DNA from: Caulobacter sp. SLTY
GTDB lineage: Bacteria > Pseudomonadota > Alphaproteobacteria > Caulobacterales > Caulobacteraceae
Assembly: GCF_009905535.1 (NCBI RefSeq)
Contig: NZ_JAAALA010000005.1
Location: forward strand, 99,056 to 163,055
DNA length: 64,000 nt
Reading direction: 5' to 3'
Program-made: the position numbers and the translations under genes
Shown: piece after piece, positions 30,052-38,261 of the stretch
Layout: every line of letters begins with the position of its first letter
Numbering within the stretch: the stretch's first letter is position 1
The notes under the pieces: model-generated
Told to the model about the DNA's origin: nothing
Seen by the model: only the letters and a program-made list of their open reading frames with translations
The model's database searches: none

Positions 30052-30098
30052 TGCCGAGGCGGACCGACAGAGTCCAGCCCGGATAATGGGAGCCTGCG

Positions 30099-31310
30099 AT
30101 GGACCTCGATTTCCTGCCCGAGCACGGTGAGTTCCGCAAAGAGGTGCGGGCCTGGATCGAAGACAATTTCCCCAAGGCCATCCGCGACAAGCAGGCGACC
30201 GGGGAGCACCTGAACAAGGAAGAGATCCTGTCCTGGCACAAGATTCTCTACAAGAAGGGCTGGCTGACCCCGTCCTGGCCGGTCGAGCATGGCGGCACCG
30301 GCTGGGACGCGGTGCGCAAATACATCTTCAGCGAGGAGCTGGCCCGGGCCAACACCACCGGGCCATCGTTCGGCCTTGGGATGATCGGGCCGGTGCTCTA
30401 CACCTTCGGCTCCGACGACCAGAAGGAGAACCTTCTGAAGCCGACGCTGGCGGGCGATATCTGGTGGTGCCAGGGCTATAGCGAGCCTGGCGCCGGCTCA
30501 GACCTGGCGGGTCTCAGCACCAAGGCCGAGCGCTTCACCGGCGAGGACGGCAAGGAATACTACAAGGTCAACGGCCAGAAGACCTGGACCACCCAGGGCC
30601 ACTTCGCCGACTGGGGCTTCTTCCTGGTCCGCACCGATCCGACCGCGAAGAAGCAGGAAGGGATCACCTTCCTGCTGATCGACATGAAGACGCCCGGCAT
30701 CACGGTGCGCCCGATCATCACCATAGATGGCGGCCATGAGGTCAACGACACCTTCCTTGAGGACGTGATCGTCCCGGTCGAGAATCGCATCGGCGAGGAG
30801 AACAAGGGCTGGACGGTGGCCAAATACCTGCTCGGCCACGAGCGGACAGGCATTGCCGGGGTGGCGCGGAGCAAGCGCGGCATCGAGCGACTGCGCGAGG
30901 TCGCCGCCGGCCAGCTGGCCGATGACGGCAAGCCGCTGATCGAGGACGCCGACTTCCGCCGCAAGGTCGCCGAGTTGGAGGTCGATCTTCAGGCCCTGGA
31001 ATACACCGAGCTGCGCACCCTGGCCGGCGAGAGCAGCGGCAAGGGCCCCGGCCCGGAAGCCAGCCTGCTGAAGGTGAAGGGCACGGAGGTCGGCCAGCGA
31101 CTGACCGAACTGACCCTGGAGGCGGCCGGTCACTATGGCGAGCCCTACTTCCGCGGGTTCCCGAAGGAGGGCGGCAACGCGCTGCCGATCGGTCCGGACT
31201 TCGCCTTCAAGGCCGGCCCCGGCTATTTCAACATGCGCAAGACCTCGATCTTCGGGGGCTCGAACGAGATCCAGCGCAACATCATGGCCAAGGCGGTGCT
31301 CGGGCTTTGA
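30099..31310 (+). CDS. Acyl-CoA dehydrogenase
   Basis: 403 residues. YSEPGAGSDLAGL in the middle domain binds FAD and substrate, with WTTQGHFADW following; the C-terminal helical domain ends GSNEIQRNIMAKAVLGL. N-terminal WPVEHGGTGWD is typical of the larger bacterial FadE-like or steroid/aromatic side-chain dehydrogenases. It introduces the alpha-beta double bond of an acyl-CoA, passing electrons to ETF. Divergently transcribed from the FadB-like gene that would use its product. Confidence 0.94.
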   Translation: MDLDFLPEHGEFRKEVRAWIEDNFPKAIRDKQATGEHLNKEEILSWHKILYKKGWLTPSWPVEHGGTGWDAVRKYIFSEELARANTTGPSFGLGMIGPVLYTFGSDDQKENLLKPTLAGDIWWCQGYSEPGAGSDLAGLSTKAERFTGEDGKEYYKVNGQKTWTTQGHFADWGFFLVRTDPTAKKQEGITFLLIDMKTPGITVRPIITIDGGHEVNDTFLEDVIVPVENRIGEENKGWTVAKYLLGHERTGIAGVARSKRGIERLREVAAGQLADDGKPLIEDADFRRKVAELEVDLQALEYTELRTLAGESSGKGPGPEASLLKVKGTEVGQRLTELTLEAAGHYGEPYFRGFPKEGGNALPIGPDFAFKAGPGYFNMRKTSIFGGSNEIQRNIMAKAVLGL

Positions 31311-31414
31311 TCGCGCCCCGCCGCGGTTGATGAAACCCGGAATGGTGAGTCAATTTTCGACAGACTCGGGTTGACTCCACTGGCCTTGCGGGAAGCATGT
31401 GACAGTCTCCACCT

Positions 31415-32131
31415 ATGGGAGTGCGTAGGGGAGAGTCGCCGACAGTCTTCGACACGCTGACGCCGCGAGAGCGTGAGTGTCTGCGTCTGGTTGCCCAGCA
31501 TCACCGGTCGAAGGAGATCGCCCGGCTCCTGAGCATCTCCAAGAGCACGGTCGACAAACATATCGACAGCGCCCGCGACCGGCTCGGCGCGCCGGACCGG
31601 CGCACGGCCGCCCTGGCGCTGGCTGCCCACGAAATGAGTATGGGTATCGTGTACCCATCGGAGCCGGACCCCATACCGGACCGCCAGCAAACCCCGTCAA
31701 CTGAGGCCCAGTTCGAGACCCAGACGGGGGCCAGCAGTGACCAGTTCAACACCGAAAACGCCGCCGATCTCCAGCCCGGTCTTCCTGGTCAGCTGGACGG
31801 CGCTGGAGTCGGCGCTGACCCTGTTGGCCAGCCCGGCCAAGGCGGACCGGATCGGCACGGTGATCTCCGCCCTGCGCAAGACCCAGCCGTCGGTTCCGCC
31901 GGAAAAGCTGCTGGTCCAGATCCTCAGCGCTACGGCCTGGCTGACTTCGGACGATACCTCCTCGTCGGACGGGGAGGCGCCGATGAGCTGAGCCCTTTCC
32001 GCGTGCTGTCGCGTATCGCCGGGTTGGCGATCGTGGGCAGCCTGTTGCTGGCCGGCGTGCTGATGGGGGCCCATGAGGTCTCCCTGCTGGTCCAGCGGAT
32101 CATCGACGGGATCTGGCCGCGCGGCGGCTGA
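31415..32131 (+). CDS. LuxR-type HTH regulator with C-terminal membrane helix
   Basis: 238 residues as one open frame. The N-terminus is a LuxR-type HTH (FDTLTPRERECLRLVAQHHRSKEIARLL then STVDKHIDSARDRLG, residues 12-60) with no receiver or sensor in front. The C-terminal ELSPFRVLSRIAGLAIVGSLLLAG is a membrane helix; short HTH-linker-helix regulators of this kind are common in Caulobacterales and sphingomonads (from memory). The linker (about 110-190) is Gly/Pro/Arg-rich with poor GC3, whereas an overlapping +1 frame there (31737-31991) has near-ideal codon use, so either that ORF is real or two compensating frameshifts separate HTH and helix. Confidence 0.68.
   Translation: MGVRRGESPTVFDTLTPRERECLRLVAQHHRSKEIARLLSISKSTVDKHIDSARDRLGAPDRRTAALALAAHEMSMGIVYPSEPDPIPDRQQTPSTEAQFETQTGASSDQFNTENAADLQPGLPGQLDGAGVGADPVGQPGQGGPDRHGDLRPAQDPAVGSAGKAAGPDPQRYGLADFGRYLLVGRGGADELSPFRVLSRIAGLAIVGSLLLAGVLMGAHEVSLLVQRIIDGIWPRGG
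31737..31991 (+). CDS. Overlapping small ORF with strong coding bias inside the LuxR-type gene
   Basis: 84 codons in the +1 frame relative to the LuxR-type gene. Nearly nine in ten codons end in G or C, against about six in ten for the LuxR frame over the same bases. The product is amphipathic and plausible (SPVFLVSWTALESALTLLASPAKADRIG, then KLLVQILSATAWL) but not recognised. Its ATG lacks an obvious ribosome site. It could be a nested gene or the original linker of the regulator shifted by indels. Confidence 0.4.
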   Translation: MTSSTPKTPPISSPVFLVSWTALESALTLLASPAKADRIGTVISALRKTQPSVPPEKLLVQILSATAWLTSDDTSSSDGEAPMS

Positions 32132-32210
32132 CCCTACCGAGCTTCACAATCATCGAGAAACCAACAACCCGCGCGGGCCGGCCCGTTCGCGCGCTGAGGA
32201 GACCTGCGCC

Positions 32211-32546
32211 ATGAAACGCAAGATCGTCGCCCACAAGGTGGCCGACCAACTGTTCGCCGCCGAGCTCGCCATCGACCGCGCGCTCAGCGAAACCGCCCGG
32301 CTGACCAGCCTGCTCAGCGACGCCCGCGTCGAGGCCGGCCTGTCGGCCGTCGTCGGCCAGTCGGTGATGGACCGCACCTGCGCCTCCATCGTCATGCTGG
32401 CCAACGGCCGCCGCGAACTGGTCGAGGCGCATGACGCCCTGGCCGTGGTCAAGGACCAGATCGGCCTGCGAACCGTGGCGATCGGCGGCATGGAAAAGCC
32501 GGACACCAACATCCCTCGCCCCGAAGGCCAGCTGCGCGTCGTCTGA
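32211..32546 (+). CDS. Small conserved-type hypothetical protein
   Basis: 111 residues, helical throughout, starting MKRKIVAHKVADQLFAAELAIDRAL and with an LSAVVGQSVMDR segment. ATG at 32211 with GAGGAGA upstream; codon use is typical of the host. It begins 79 bp after the membrane-tethered LuxR regulator in the same orientation and is followed by a terminator, so the two may form one transcript. I recall similar small proteins beside such regulators in related bacteria, but no function is known to me. Confidence 0.7.
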   Translation: MKRKIVAHKVADQLFAAELAIDRALSETARLTSLLSDARVEAGLSAVVGQSVMDRTCASIVMLANGRRELVEAHDALAVVKDQIGLRTVAIGGMEKPDTNIPRPEGQLRVV

Positions 32547-32565
32547 GCTCGGGAACAGTAAGCGG

Positions 32566-32597
32566 AAAGGGCCGGGCGGCTTTCGCCCGGTCCTTTT
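32566..32597 (+). terminator. Rho-independent terminator
   Basis: A GGGCCGGGCG stem paired with CGCCCGGTCC and followed by TTTTT, 20 bp after the small hypothetical gene. Confidence 0.85.
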
Positions 32598-32643
32598 TCG
32601 CGCATGATGGACGGCAGCACCGCCTTGCTGGGAGCCGCCCCCC

Positions 32644-33078
32644 TTGTCGACCTTCTTCTTCGTGGCCGGGATCGTGGCCATGGTCCTTGCCTGTGGCTAT
32701 GCCCTTTGGAAGGGGGACGGCCCGGCCCGCTGGGTTGGGGGGCTGGTGGCCGCCGCCTGGGTTGGGTCCTGGGCGCTGCAGGACCGCGCGGCCATCGCCT
32801 ATCCGCAGTATGCCGTCGCCGCGCTCGACGTCGTGCTGCTGCTGGTGCTCGCCGGGATGGCGCTCAGGTTTCGCCGCGCCTGGCTGATGGTCGCGACCGC
32901 AAGCCAGCTTTTGACGGCTGCCACCCACTGGGCTTTCGTGCTCGACCCGCGCATCGCCACGCTCGGATTTATGACCGCCTACTACGCCTGGAGTTATGCT
33001 ACCTTGGCGGCGCTCGTCTGGGGGACGCGCCAGGCTGTTCTTTCGCGCCGCCTCGACGGAAACAATCGCGAAACCTAG
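32644..33078 (+). CDS. Hypothetical multi-pass membrane protein
   Basis: 144 residues with about four to five hydrophobic segments (3-20, 30-48, 57-75, 80-96, 106-128), ending in a charged tail. The start is a TTG at 32644 preceded by GGGAGC; no ATG exists near. GC3 is typical of the host. Family not recognised. It precedes an XRE regulator by 43 bp on the same strand. Confidence 0.65.
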   Translation: MSTFFFVAGIVAMVLACGYALWKGDGPARWVGGLVAAAWVGSWALQDRAAIAYPQYAVAALDVVLLLVLAGMALRFRRAWLMVATASQLLTAATHWAFVLDPRIATLGFMTAYYAWSYATLAALVWGTRQAVLSRRLDGNNRET

Positions 33079-33121
33079 GTCGGCTATCCGACCTCCGTAC
33101 CGCGTATCGAGGAGAGCGCCC

Positions 33122-33526
33122 ATGCCGCCCGATGGGCCCGCCGAAGTCGACCTGCACGTTGGCCGCCGCATCCGCCAGCGCCGCAAGGCGCTCAATGTCA
33201 CCCAGGAAGCCCTGGCCGACGCCCTTGGCCTGACCTTCCAGCAGATCCAGAAGTATGAGCGGGGCGCCAACCGCGTCTCGGCTTCGAAGCTCTATCAGGT
33301 GGCCGCCTACCTCCAGACACCGGTCGACTACTTTTTCGACGGCCTGGCCGACCCGACCGCCCAAGCGACCGCCGGCGAGACCGGTTTCGACCGGGCGATC
33401 AACGACTTCCTGATGAGCCCGGAGGGATTGGAAATGGCCGCCCTGTTCGTCCGAATCGAAAAGCCGGCCCTGCGCCGCCAGCTGGTCCAGCTGATGCGGG
33501 CGATGGTGGATGAGCCGGAAGGGTAG
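33122..33526 (+). CDS. XRE-family HTH regulator
   Basis: 134 residues. The Cro/CI HTH spans ~15-70: IRQRRKALNVTQEALADALGLTFQQIQKYERGANRVSASKL. The C-terminal ~60 residues are helical and could mediate dimerisation. Alphaproteobacterial regulators of this type often act in cell-cycle or stress control (general knowledge). ATG at 33122 has GAGGAG about ten bases upstream. No operator is evident. Confidence 0.88.
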   Translation: MPPDGPAEVDLHVGRRIRQRRKALNVTQEALADALGLTFQQIQKYERGANRVSASKLYQVAAYLQTPVDYFFDGLADPTAQATAGETGFDRAINDFLMSPEGLEMAALFVRIEKPALRRQLVQLMRAMVDEPEG

Positions 33527-33538
33527 GGGGGCAGACTC

Positions 33539-33576
33539 AAATCCTCCCCCCGCGCTTCGCACGGAGGAGGATTTTC
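33539..33576 (+). terminator. Probable terminator or REP-like hairpin
   Basis: AAATCCTCC and GGAGGATTT arms surround a 20-base GC-rich loop and end in TTTT, 13 bp after the XRE regulator stop. The CCTCCCCC-type core is also frequent in Caulobacterales repeats. Confidence 0.5.
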
Positions 33577-33639
33577 AAACCGTGCGCCAACCCCCTAAGC
33601 TACCCCCAACAGACCGGCTAGGCCGGCAAGGGAGGCGCA

Positions 33640-34677
33640 TTGACCAATACGACCCGCCAATGGGTGCTGGCCCGCCATGTCGAGGGCGCGCCCGTCCCGG
33701 AAGATTTCCGTCTGGAGACCTCGGACCTGCCGGCGGCGGAGGAGGGGCGGTTCGTCGCCCGCACCATCCTGGCCTCGGTGGATCCCGGTATGCGCTCGCG
33801 GCTTTCGGGCGGCGACAGCTACGCCGGGGCGATGAAGCTGGGCGAGGGGATCGATGGGTTCGCGGTAGCCCAGGTGACGGACAGCGGCCATCCGAACTTC
33901 GCGGTGGGCGATGTGATCGCCGCCGGCGGCGGCTGGCGCGAGCATATCGTCTCCGATGGGCGCGGCTTCATCCAGAAGATCCCAGCCGAATGGACAGCGC
34001 GGGGCGTGCCGCTGGGCGCGTGGATCGGGGTCCTGGGCGTGCCCGGCATGACCGCCTGGTTCGGGATGCACCGGGTGGCGCAGGCCAAGGAGGGCGACAC
34101 CCTGCTGGTCACCTCGGCCGCCGGCCCGGTGGGCGCCACGGCCGGGCAGATCGGCAAGAAGCTGGGTATGCAGGTGGTCGGCGTGGCAGGAGGCGCGCGC
34201 AAATGCGCCTGGCTGCGTGACGAGGCCGGGTTCGACGCGGTGATCGACTACAAGTCCGAGGGCGATCTGACGGCCGCCATCGCGGCGGCCTGTCCCAAGG
34301 GCGTGGATGTCCTGTTCGACAACGTCGGCAACGAGAGCATCGACCGGGTGCTGCCGATGATGCGGATGCGCGGGCGCATCGTGGTTTCAGGCCAGGTGGC
34401 CGACTACAACCTCGAACCCGCTGATCGACCTGGCCTGAAGAACACCTCGGTCTTCATCACCCACCGGGTGCGGATGGAGGGGCTGGTGGTGTTCGACGAC
34501 ATCCGCCAGTTCCCTGAGGCCCAGGCCCAACTCGCGGCCTGGATCGCCGACGGCTCGCTGAAGATCGCCATCGAGGAGACCGACGGCCTGGCCTCCCTGC
34601 CGGAGGCCTTCTGCGGGCTGTTCCGGGGCGAGAACTTCGGCCGCCGCCTCGCCCGCTTGAGCCCGGATCCCGCATGA
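33640..34677 (+). CDS. MDR-family NADP-dependent oxidoreductase (CurA/leukotriene B4 dehydrogenase-like)
   Basis: 345 residues. Medium-chain reductase lacking structural and catalytic zinc cysteines; AAGPVGATAGQIGKKLG is the nucleotide-binding Gly-rich loop and DVLFDNVGNESIDRVLPMM is family-typical. Such enzymes reduce enone or 2-alkenal double bonds with NADPH. TTG start at 33640 with GGGAGG six bases upstream. It overlaps the next gene by ATGA, making a three-gene operon with an enoyl-CoA hydratase and an acyl-CoA dehydrogenase. Confidence 0.88.
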   Translation: MTNTTRQWVLARHVEGAPVPEDFRLETSDLPAAEEGRFVARTILASVDPGMRSRLSGGDSYAGAMKLGEGIDGFAVAQVTDSGHPNFAVGDVIAAGGGWREHIVSDGRGFIQKIPAEWTARGVPLGAWIGVLGVPGMTAWFGMHRVAQAKEGDTLLVTSAAGPVGATAGQIGKKLGMQVVGVAGGARKCAWLRDEAGFDAVIDYKSEGDLTAAIAAACPKGVDVLFDNVGNESIDRVLPMMRMRGRIVVSGQVADYNLEPADRPGLKNTSVFITHRVRMEGLVVFDDIRQFPEAQAQLAAWIADGSLKIAIEETDGLASLPEAFCGLFRGENFGRRLARLSPDPA

Positions 34678-35474
34678 CCCACGCCCTCCTCCAGAACTAC
34701 AGCCGCTTCCGCTTTGACCGTGACGGGCGGGTGCTGACCGTGACCATCACCGGCAACGCGGTGAACGCCGTCGACGCGGCCATGCACGACGAACTGGCGC
34801 GGCTGTTCATCGAGCTGCAGGCCGATGAGGAGAGCGACCTGATCGTCCTGACCGGCCAAGGCCGCGCCTTCTGCGCCGGCGGCGACTTCGACTGGTTCGA
34901 CGAACAGATCGCCCGGCCCGCCGCCTTCCGCGCCATCGCCCATGACGCCAAGCGGATCGTCTCCACCCTGCTGGATATGGAAAAGCCCATCATCTGCCGG
35001 CTGAACGGGGCGGCCGCGGGGCTGGGGGCGACCATCGCCCTGCTGTGCGATGTGATCATCGCCGACGAAACCGCCAAGATCGGCGACCCGCACGTCAAGG
35101 TCGGGCTGGTGGCCGGGGACGGCGGGGCGGTGATCTGGCCGCAGCTGATCGGTTTTGCCCGCGCCAAGGAGCTGTTGATGACCGGCGAGCTGATCCGGGC
35201 CGACGAGGCGGCGCGGATGGGGCTGATCAACTATGCGGTGCCGGCCGATGAGCTCGACGCCAAGGTGGCCGAACTGGTCGGCAAGATCCTGGCCAACCCC
35301 CGCTGGGCGGTGCGCTGGACCAAGACGGTGGCCAACATCGCCCTCAAGCAGATCGCGGTCAGCAACAGCGACGCAGCCGTCGCCTACGAGATGCTGTCCA
35401 ACATGACCGCCGACCGGGCCGAGGCGGTCAACGCCTTCCGCGAGCGCCGCAAGCCGGACCTGACCGGCGAATGA
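34674..35474 (+). CDS. Enoyl-CoA hydratase/isomerase family protein
   Basis: 266 residues, single crotonase domain. RAFCAGGDFDWF forms the oxyanion hole and GAAAGLGATIALLCDVIIA the second; the position of the second catalytic glutamate near 140 reads GDPHVKVGL, with an acidic residue displaced. Hydration or isomerisation of an unsaturated acyl-CoA is the likely reaction. Overlaps both neighbours by 4 bp, so it is tightly coupled to the MDR reductase and acyl-CoA dehydrogenase. Confidence 0.9.
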   Translation: MTHALLQNYSRFRFDRDGRVLTVTITGNAVNAVDAAMHDELARLFIELQADEESDLIVLTGQGRAFCAGGDFDWFDEQIARPAAFRAIAHDAKRIVSTLLDMEKPIICRLNGAAAGLGATIALLCDVIIADETAKIGDPHVKVGLVAGDGGAVIWPQLIGFARAKELLMTGELIRADEAARMGLINYAVPADELDAKVAELVGKILANPRWAVRWTKTVANIALKQIAVSNSDAAVAYEMLSNMTADRAEAVNAFRERRKPDLTGE

Positions 35475-36628
35475 TGGACGAGCCCGACCACGTCGTCGAA
35501 CTGCGCCGCCAGCTGGCGCGGTTCGTGGCCGAAAAAGCCCCGCGCGAGAAGCGTCGCGAATGGGACCGCACCCACAGCTTTCCCCGCGACCTCTACGCCG
35601 AGCTGGCGGCCATGGGGCTCTGCGGCCTGACCGTGCCAGAGGAATACGGCGGCTCCGGCCCTGACATCCTGGCGGCGGTGGCAGCCATCGAGGAGCTGTG
35701 CCGGGCAGGCTCCTTCCTGGCAGGACCCTTCATCCAGTGCGCCTTCTACGGCGGGATGAACATCCTGGAGAATGGCTCGCCGGAACAGAAGGCGGCGCTG
35801 CTGCCAAGGCTGGCCAAGGGCGAACTGATCTTCGCCTACGGCCTGTCGGAGCCGGATGTTGGGGGAGACCTGTCGGCGGTGACCACCCGCGCCCGGCTGG
35901 AGGGTGAGGAGATCGTGCTCGACGGGGCAAAGCGCTGGTGCACCGGCGCCGATTTCGCCGACTACATCTACTGCCTGGTTCGCTCGGACACGGAGGCGCC
36001 GGCGCGCTCTGGCCTGTCCTTCGTGTTGGTCCCGACCGACGCGCCGGGGGTGACCATCACCCCCATCGACCATGTGAACCTGCGCTACACCCTGTCCTCC
36101 GACGTGCATTTCGACGGGGTGCGGCTCCCCGCCTCGGCCATCGTCGGCGGCGCGGAGAAGTGGAACCGGGGCTGGGGCATGCTGGCTGGCCGGGCGCTGG
36201 ACATCGAGAAGCTGGAGATCAGCGCCTGCGCCTTCGGCCTGGCCCAGGCGGCGTTGGAGGAGGCTTGGGAGTACGCCCAGACGCGCGAACAGTTCGGCAA
36301 GCCGATCAGCGGCCACCAGGCCGTTCGCCACGCCCTGGTCGATGCGAAGACCAAGCTCGAGGCCTGCCGCCTGATGCTCTACCACGCCACCCGCCTGGCC
36401 AACGACGGAAAGCCCTGCGCCGCCGAGACCAGCATGGCCAAGCTGTTCATCGGCGAGACCGGGGTGGAGATCGCCTTGGCCTGCCAGAAGGTGATGGGCG
36501 CCTATGCGATGAGCGCCGACTACGACATCGAGCGCAACGTCCGCGACCTGCTGAGCATGCCCATCGTCGGCGGCTCGTCGAACATGCAGCGCAACAACCT
36601 GGCGGGGCTTTGGCGGCTGAAGGGTTAG
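35471..36628 (+). CDS. Acyl-CoA dehydrogenase
   Basis: 385 residues. YGLSEPDVGGDLSAVTTRA and LDGAKRWCTGA form the flavin/substrate core; the C-terminus ends VGGSSNMQRNNLAGLWRLKG, where NMQRN replaces the usual NEIQRN. The catalytic base would be in the region AYAMSADYDIERNVRD. Third gene of the operon with the MDR reductase and crotonase. The stop overlaps a convergent small gene by 4 bp. Distinct in sequence from the dehydrogenase at 30099, so substrates probably differ. Confidence 0.93.
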   Translation: MMDEPDHVVELRRQLARFVAEKAPREKRREWDRTHSFPRDLYAELAAMGLCGLTVPEEYGGSGPDILAAVAAIEELCRAGSFLAGPFIQCAFYGGMNILENGSPEQKAALLPRLAKGELIFAYGLSEPDVGGDLSAVTTRARLEGEEIVLDGAKRWCTGADFADYIYCLVRSDTEAPARSGLSFVLVPTDAPGVTITPIDHVNLRYTLSSDVHFDGVRLPASAIVGGAEKWNRGWGMLAGRALDIEKLEISACAFGLAQAALEEAWEYAQTREQFGKPISGHQAVRHALVDAKTKLEACRLMLYHATRLANDGKPCAAETSMAKLFIGETGVEIALACQKVMGAYAMSADYDIERNVRDLLSMPIVGGSSNMQRNNLAGLWRLKG

Positions 36629-36804
36629 CGCTTGAAGGTGTCGCCCACCTCCGTCGCGTCCGGGCCATCCGGGCCGGCGGCTTCGCGGGAGCGGTCTGCC
36701 GTCTTGGCCTGGTCCTTTTCGGACTTCAGGCCGGGCAGGTGGCCGAGGGGCTCGGCGTCATTAGCCTTGCGGCCATCGCTGTTGGGCGGGTTGCGGTCGG
36801 TCAT
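36625..36804 (-). CDS. Small hydrophilic hypothetical protein
   Basis: 59 residues, rich in Asp, Lys, Pro and Gly with no hydrophobic core, so probably disordered. ATG at 36804 with AGGAGGA eight bases upstream, a near-perfect ribosome site that supports a real gene. It is divergent from the aminotransferase (76 bp apart) and overlaps the acyl-CoA dehydrogenase stop. Function unknown. Confidence 0.65.
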   Translation of the reverse strand: MTDRNPPNSDGRKANDAEPLGHLPGLKSEKDQAKTADRSREAAGPDGPDATEVGDTFKR

Positions 36805-36880
36805 CGGGTCCTCCTGTTCTGACAAGCCGTCAGGCCGCCGCACCGTTCCCAGCAACCACGAAAGGCGCTAACCGAGGCGC

Positions 36881-38011
36881 ATGACGCCCGATCCCTTCCG
36901 CGCCATCGAGATCAGCCGCCTGGCCCACCGGATGAAGGCCGAGGGGGCGCCGGTGATCCACATGGAGTTCGGCCAGCCCTCGACCGGCGCCCCGGCCGGG
37001 GCCATCGCCGCCGCCCACCGAGTGCTGGACGCCGACGGCATGGGCTATTGGGAAAGCGCGCCGCTGTGCGCGGCCCTGGCCGAGCGGTATCGGCGGCTGC
37101 ATGCGGTGGACATCGATCCTGGCCGGATCATCCTGACCTGCGGCGCCTCGCCGGCCCTGGTGCTGGCCCTGTCGGCGGCCTTCGAGGCGGGGGACAGGAT
37201 CGCGCTGGCGCGGCCGGGCTATGTCGCCTATCGCGGCACGCTCAAGGCGCTGAACATGGAGCCCGTGGAGTTGGCCTGCGGCCCGGAAAGCCGGTTCCAG
37301 CTCACCGCCGCGATAATCGAGGCCCTGGACCCCGCGCCGGCCGGTCTGATCATCGCCAGCCCCGCCAACCCCACAGGGACCATCCTGTCGCCGGAAGAAA
37401 TGGCGGCCATCGCGGCGGTCTGTCGGCGGCGCGGCATCCGGATCATCTCCGACGAGATCTATCACGGCCTGTCCTACGTCGGCGCGGTCCCCTCCATGCT
37501 GGAGTTCGAGCCGGGCGCCCTGGTGGTCAACAGCTTCTCGAAATACTTCAGCATGGCCGGCTGGCGGCTGGGCTGGCTCGTGGCGCCCGAGGACCTGCGG
37601 GAGACGGCGCGGGCCTATGTCGGCAACCTGTTCCTGACCGCCCCGTCGCTGAGCCAGCATGCCGGGCTGGCCGCCATGGACTGTACCGAGGAGCTGGACG
37701 GCCATGTGGCCGTCTATCGGCGCAATCGCGAACTGTTGCTTGAGGCCCTGCCTCGCCTGGGCCTGACCAGCATCGCCCCACCGGACGGGGCCTTCTACAT
37801 CTGGGCCGACATTGGGCATCTGACCGATGACAGCATTGGCTTCTGCAAGCGGCTGCTGACCGAGACGGGGGTGGCCACCGCGCCGGGCGTCGATTTCGAC
37901 CCGGTCGATGGCCATCGTTTCATGCGGTTCAGCTTTGCGGTCTCGACGCCTGAGATCGAGGAAGCCCTGAGGCGGATGGCGCCGTGGTTCGCGGCTCAGC
38001 CGGTCAGTTGA
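36881..38011 (+). CDS. PLP-dependent aminotransferase, class I/II
   Basis: 376 residues, fold type I. ASPANPTGTILS contains the substrate-contacting Asn, SDEIYHGLSY the PLP-ring Asp and Tyr, and VNSFSKYFSMAGWRLGW the Schiff-base Lys and phosphate-binding Arg. N-terminal HMEFGQPSTGAP is typical of aspartate/aromatic-type enzymes. It transfers an amino group between an amino acid and a 2-oxo acid; the specific substrate is unclear. Overlaps the convergent small gene by 8 bp. Confidence 0.93.
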   Translation: MTPDPFRAIEISRLAHRMKAEGAPVIHMEFGQPSTGAPAGAIAAAHRVLDADGMGYWESAPLCAALAERYRRLHAVDIDPGRIILTCGASPALVLALSAAFEAGDRIALARPGYVAYRGTLKALNMEPVELACGPESRFQLTAAIIEALDPAPAGLIIASPANPTGTILSPEEMAAIAAVCRRRGIRIISDEIYHGLSYVGAVPSMLEFEPGALVVNSFSKYFSMAGWRLGWLVAPEDLRETARAYVGNLFLTAPSLSQHAGLAAMDCTEELDGHVAVYRRNRELLLEALPRLGLTSIAPPDGAFYIWADIGHLTDDSIGFCKRLLTETGVATAPGVDFDPVDGHRFMRFSFAVSTPEIEEALRRMAPWFAAQPVS

Positions 38012-38195
38012 GCGCGCCCGCGCCGGGGCCTTCCGTGTCCAGACGGCGAATGTCGGCGATGATCTCGTCCCAGTCGGCCAGGCCCTTGAGGTCGCCCAGC
38101 GCCGCATACTCCGCCGCGCGCAGCATGGCGATCGTCTCGGCGTCTCCGCCATACTGCGCGATCAGGGCCAGGGCGGTGGTGCGGGTCGCGGTCAT
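38004..38195 (-). CDS. Small helical hypothetical protein
   Basis: 63 residues from the ATG at 38195; a longer frame to 38231 also exists. Sequence IAQYGGDAETIAMLRAAEYAALGDLKGLADWDEIIADIRRL is helical and soluble with host-like GC3, supporting coding. It converges on and overlaps the aminotransferase and is followed downstream, on its own strand, by the aminotransferase coding region. No family recognised. Confidence 0.6.
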   Translation of the reverse strand: MTATRTTALALIAQYGGDAETIAMLRAAEYAALGDLKGLADWDEIIADIRRLDTEGPGAGALN

Positions 38196-38261
38196 CCACG
38201 CCATAGCTGGCGTGGAAAGCCTGGCGGTCAAGGGCGCTCCAGGCTTCGGCCCTCATCCACC

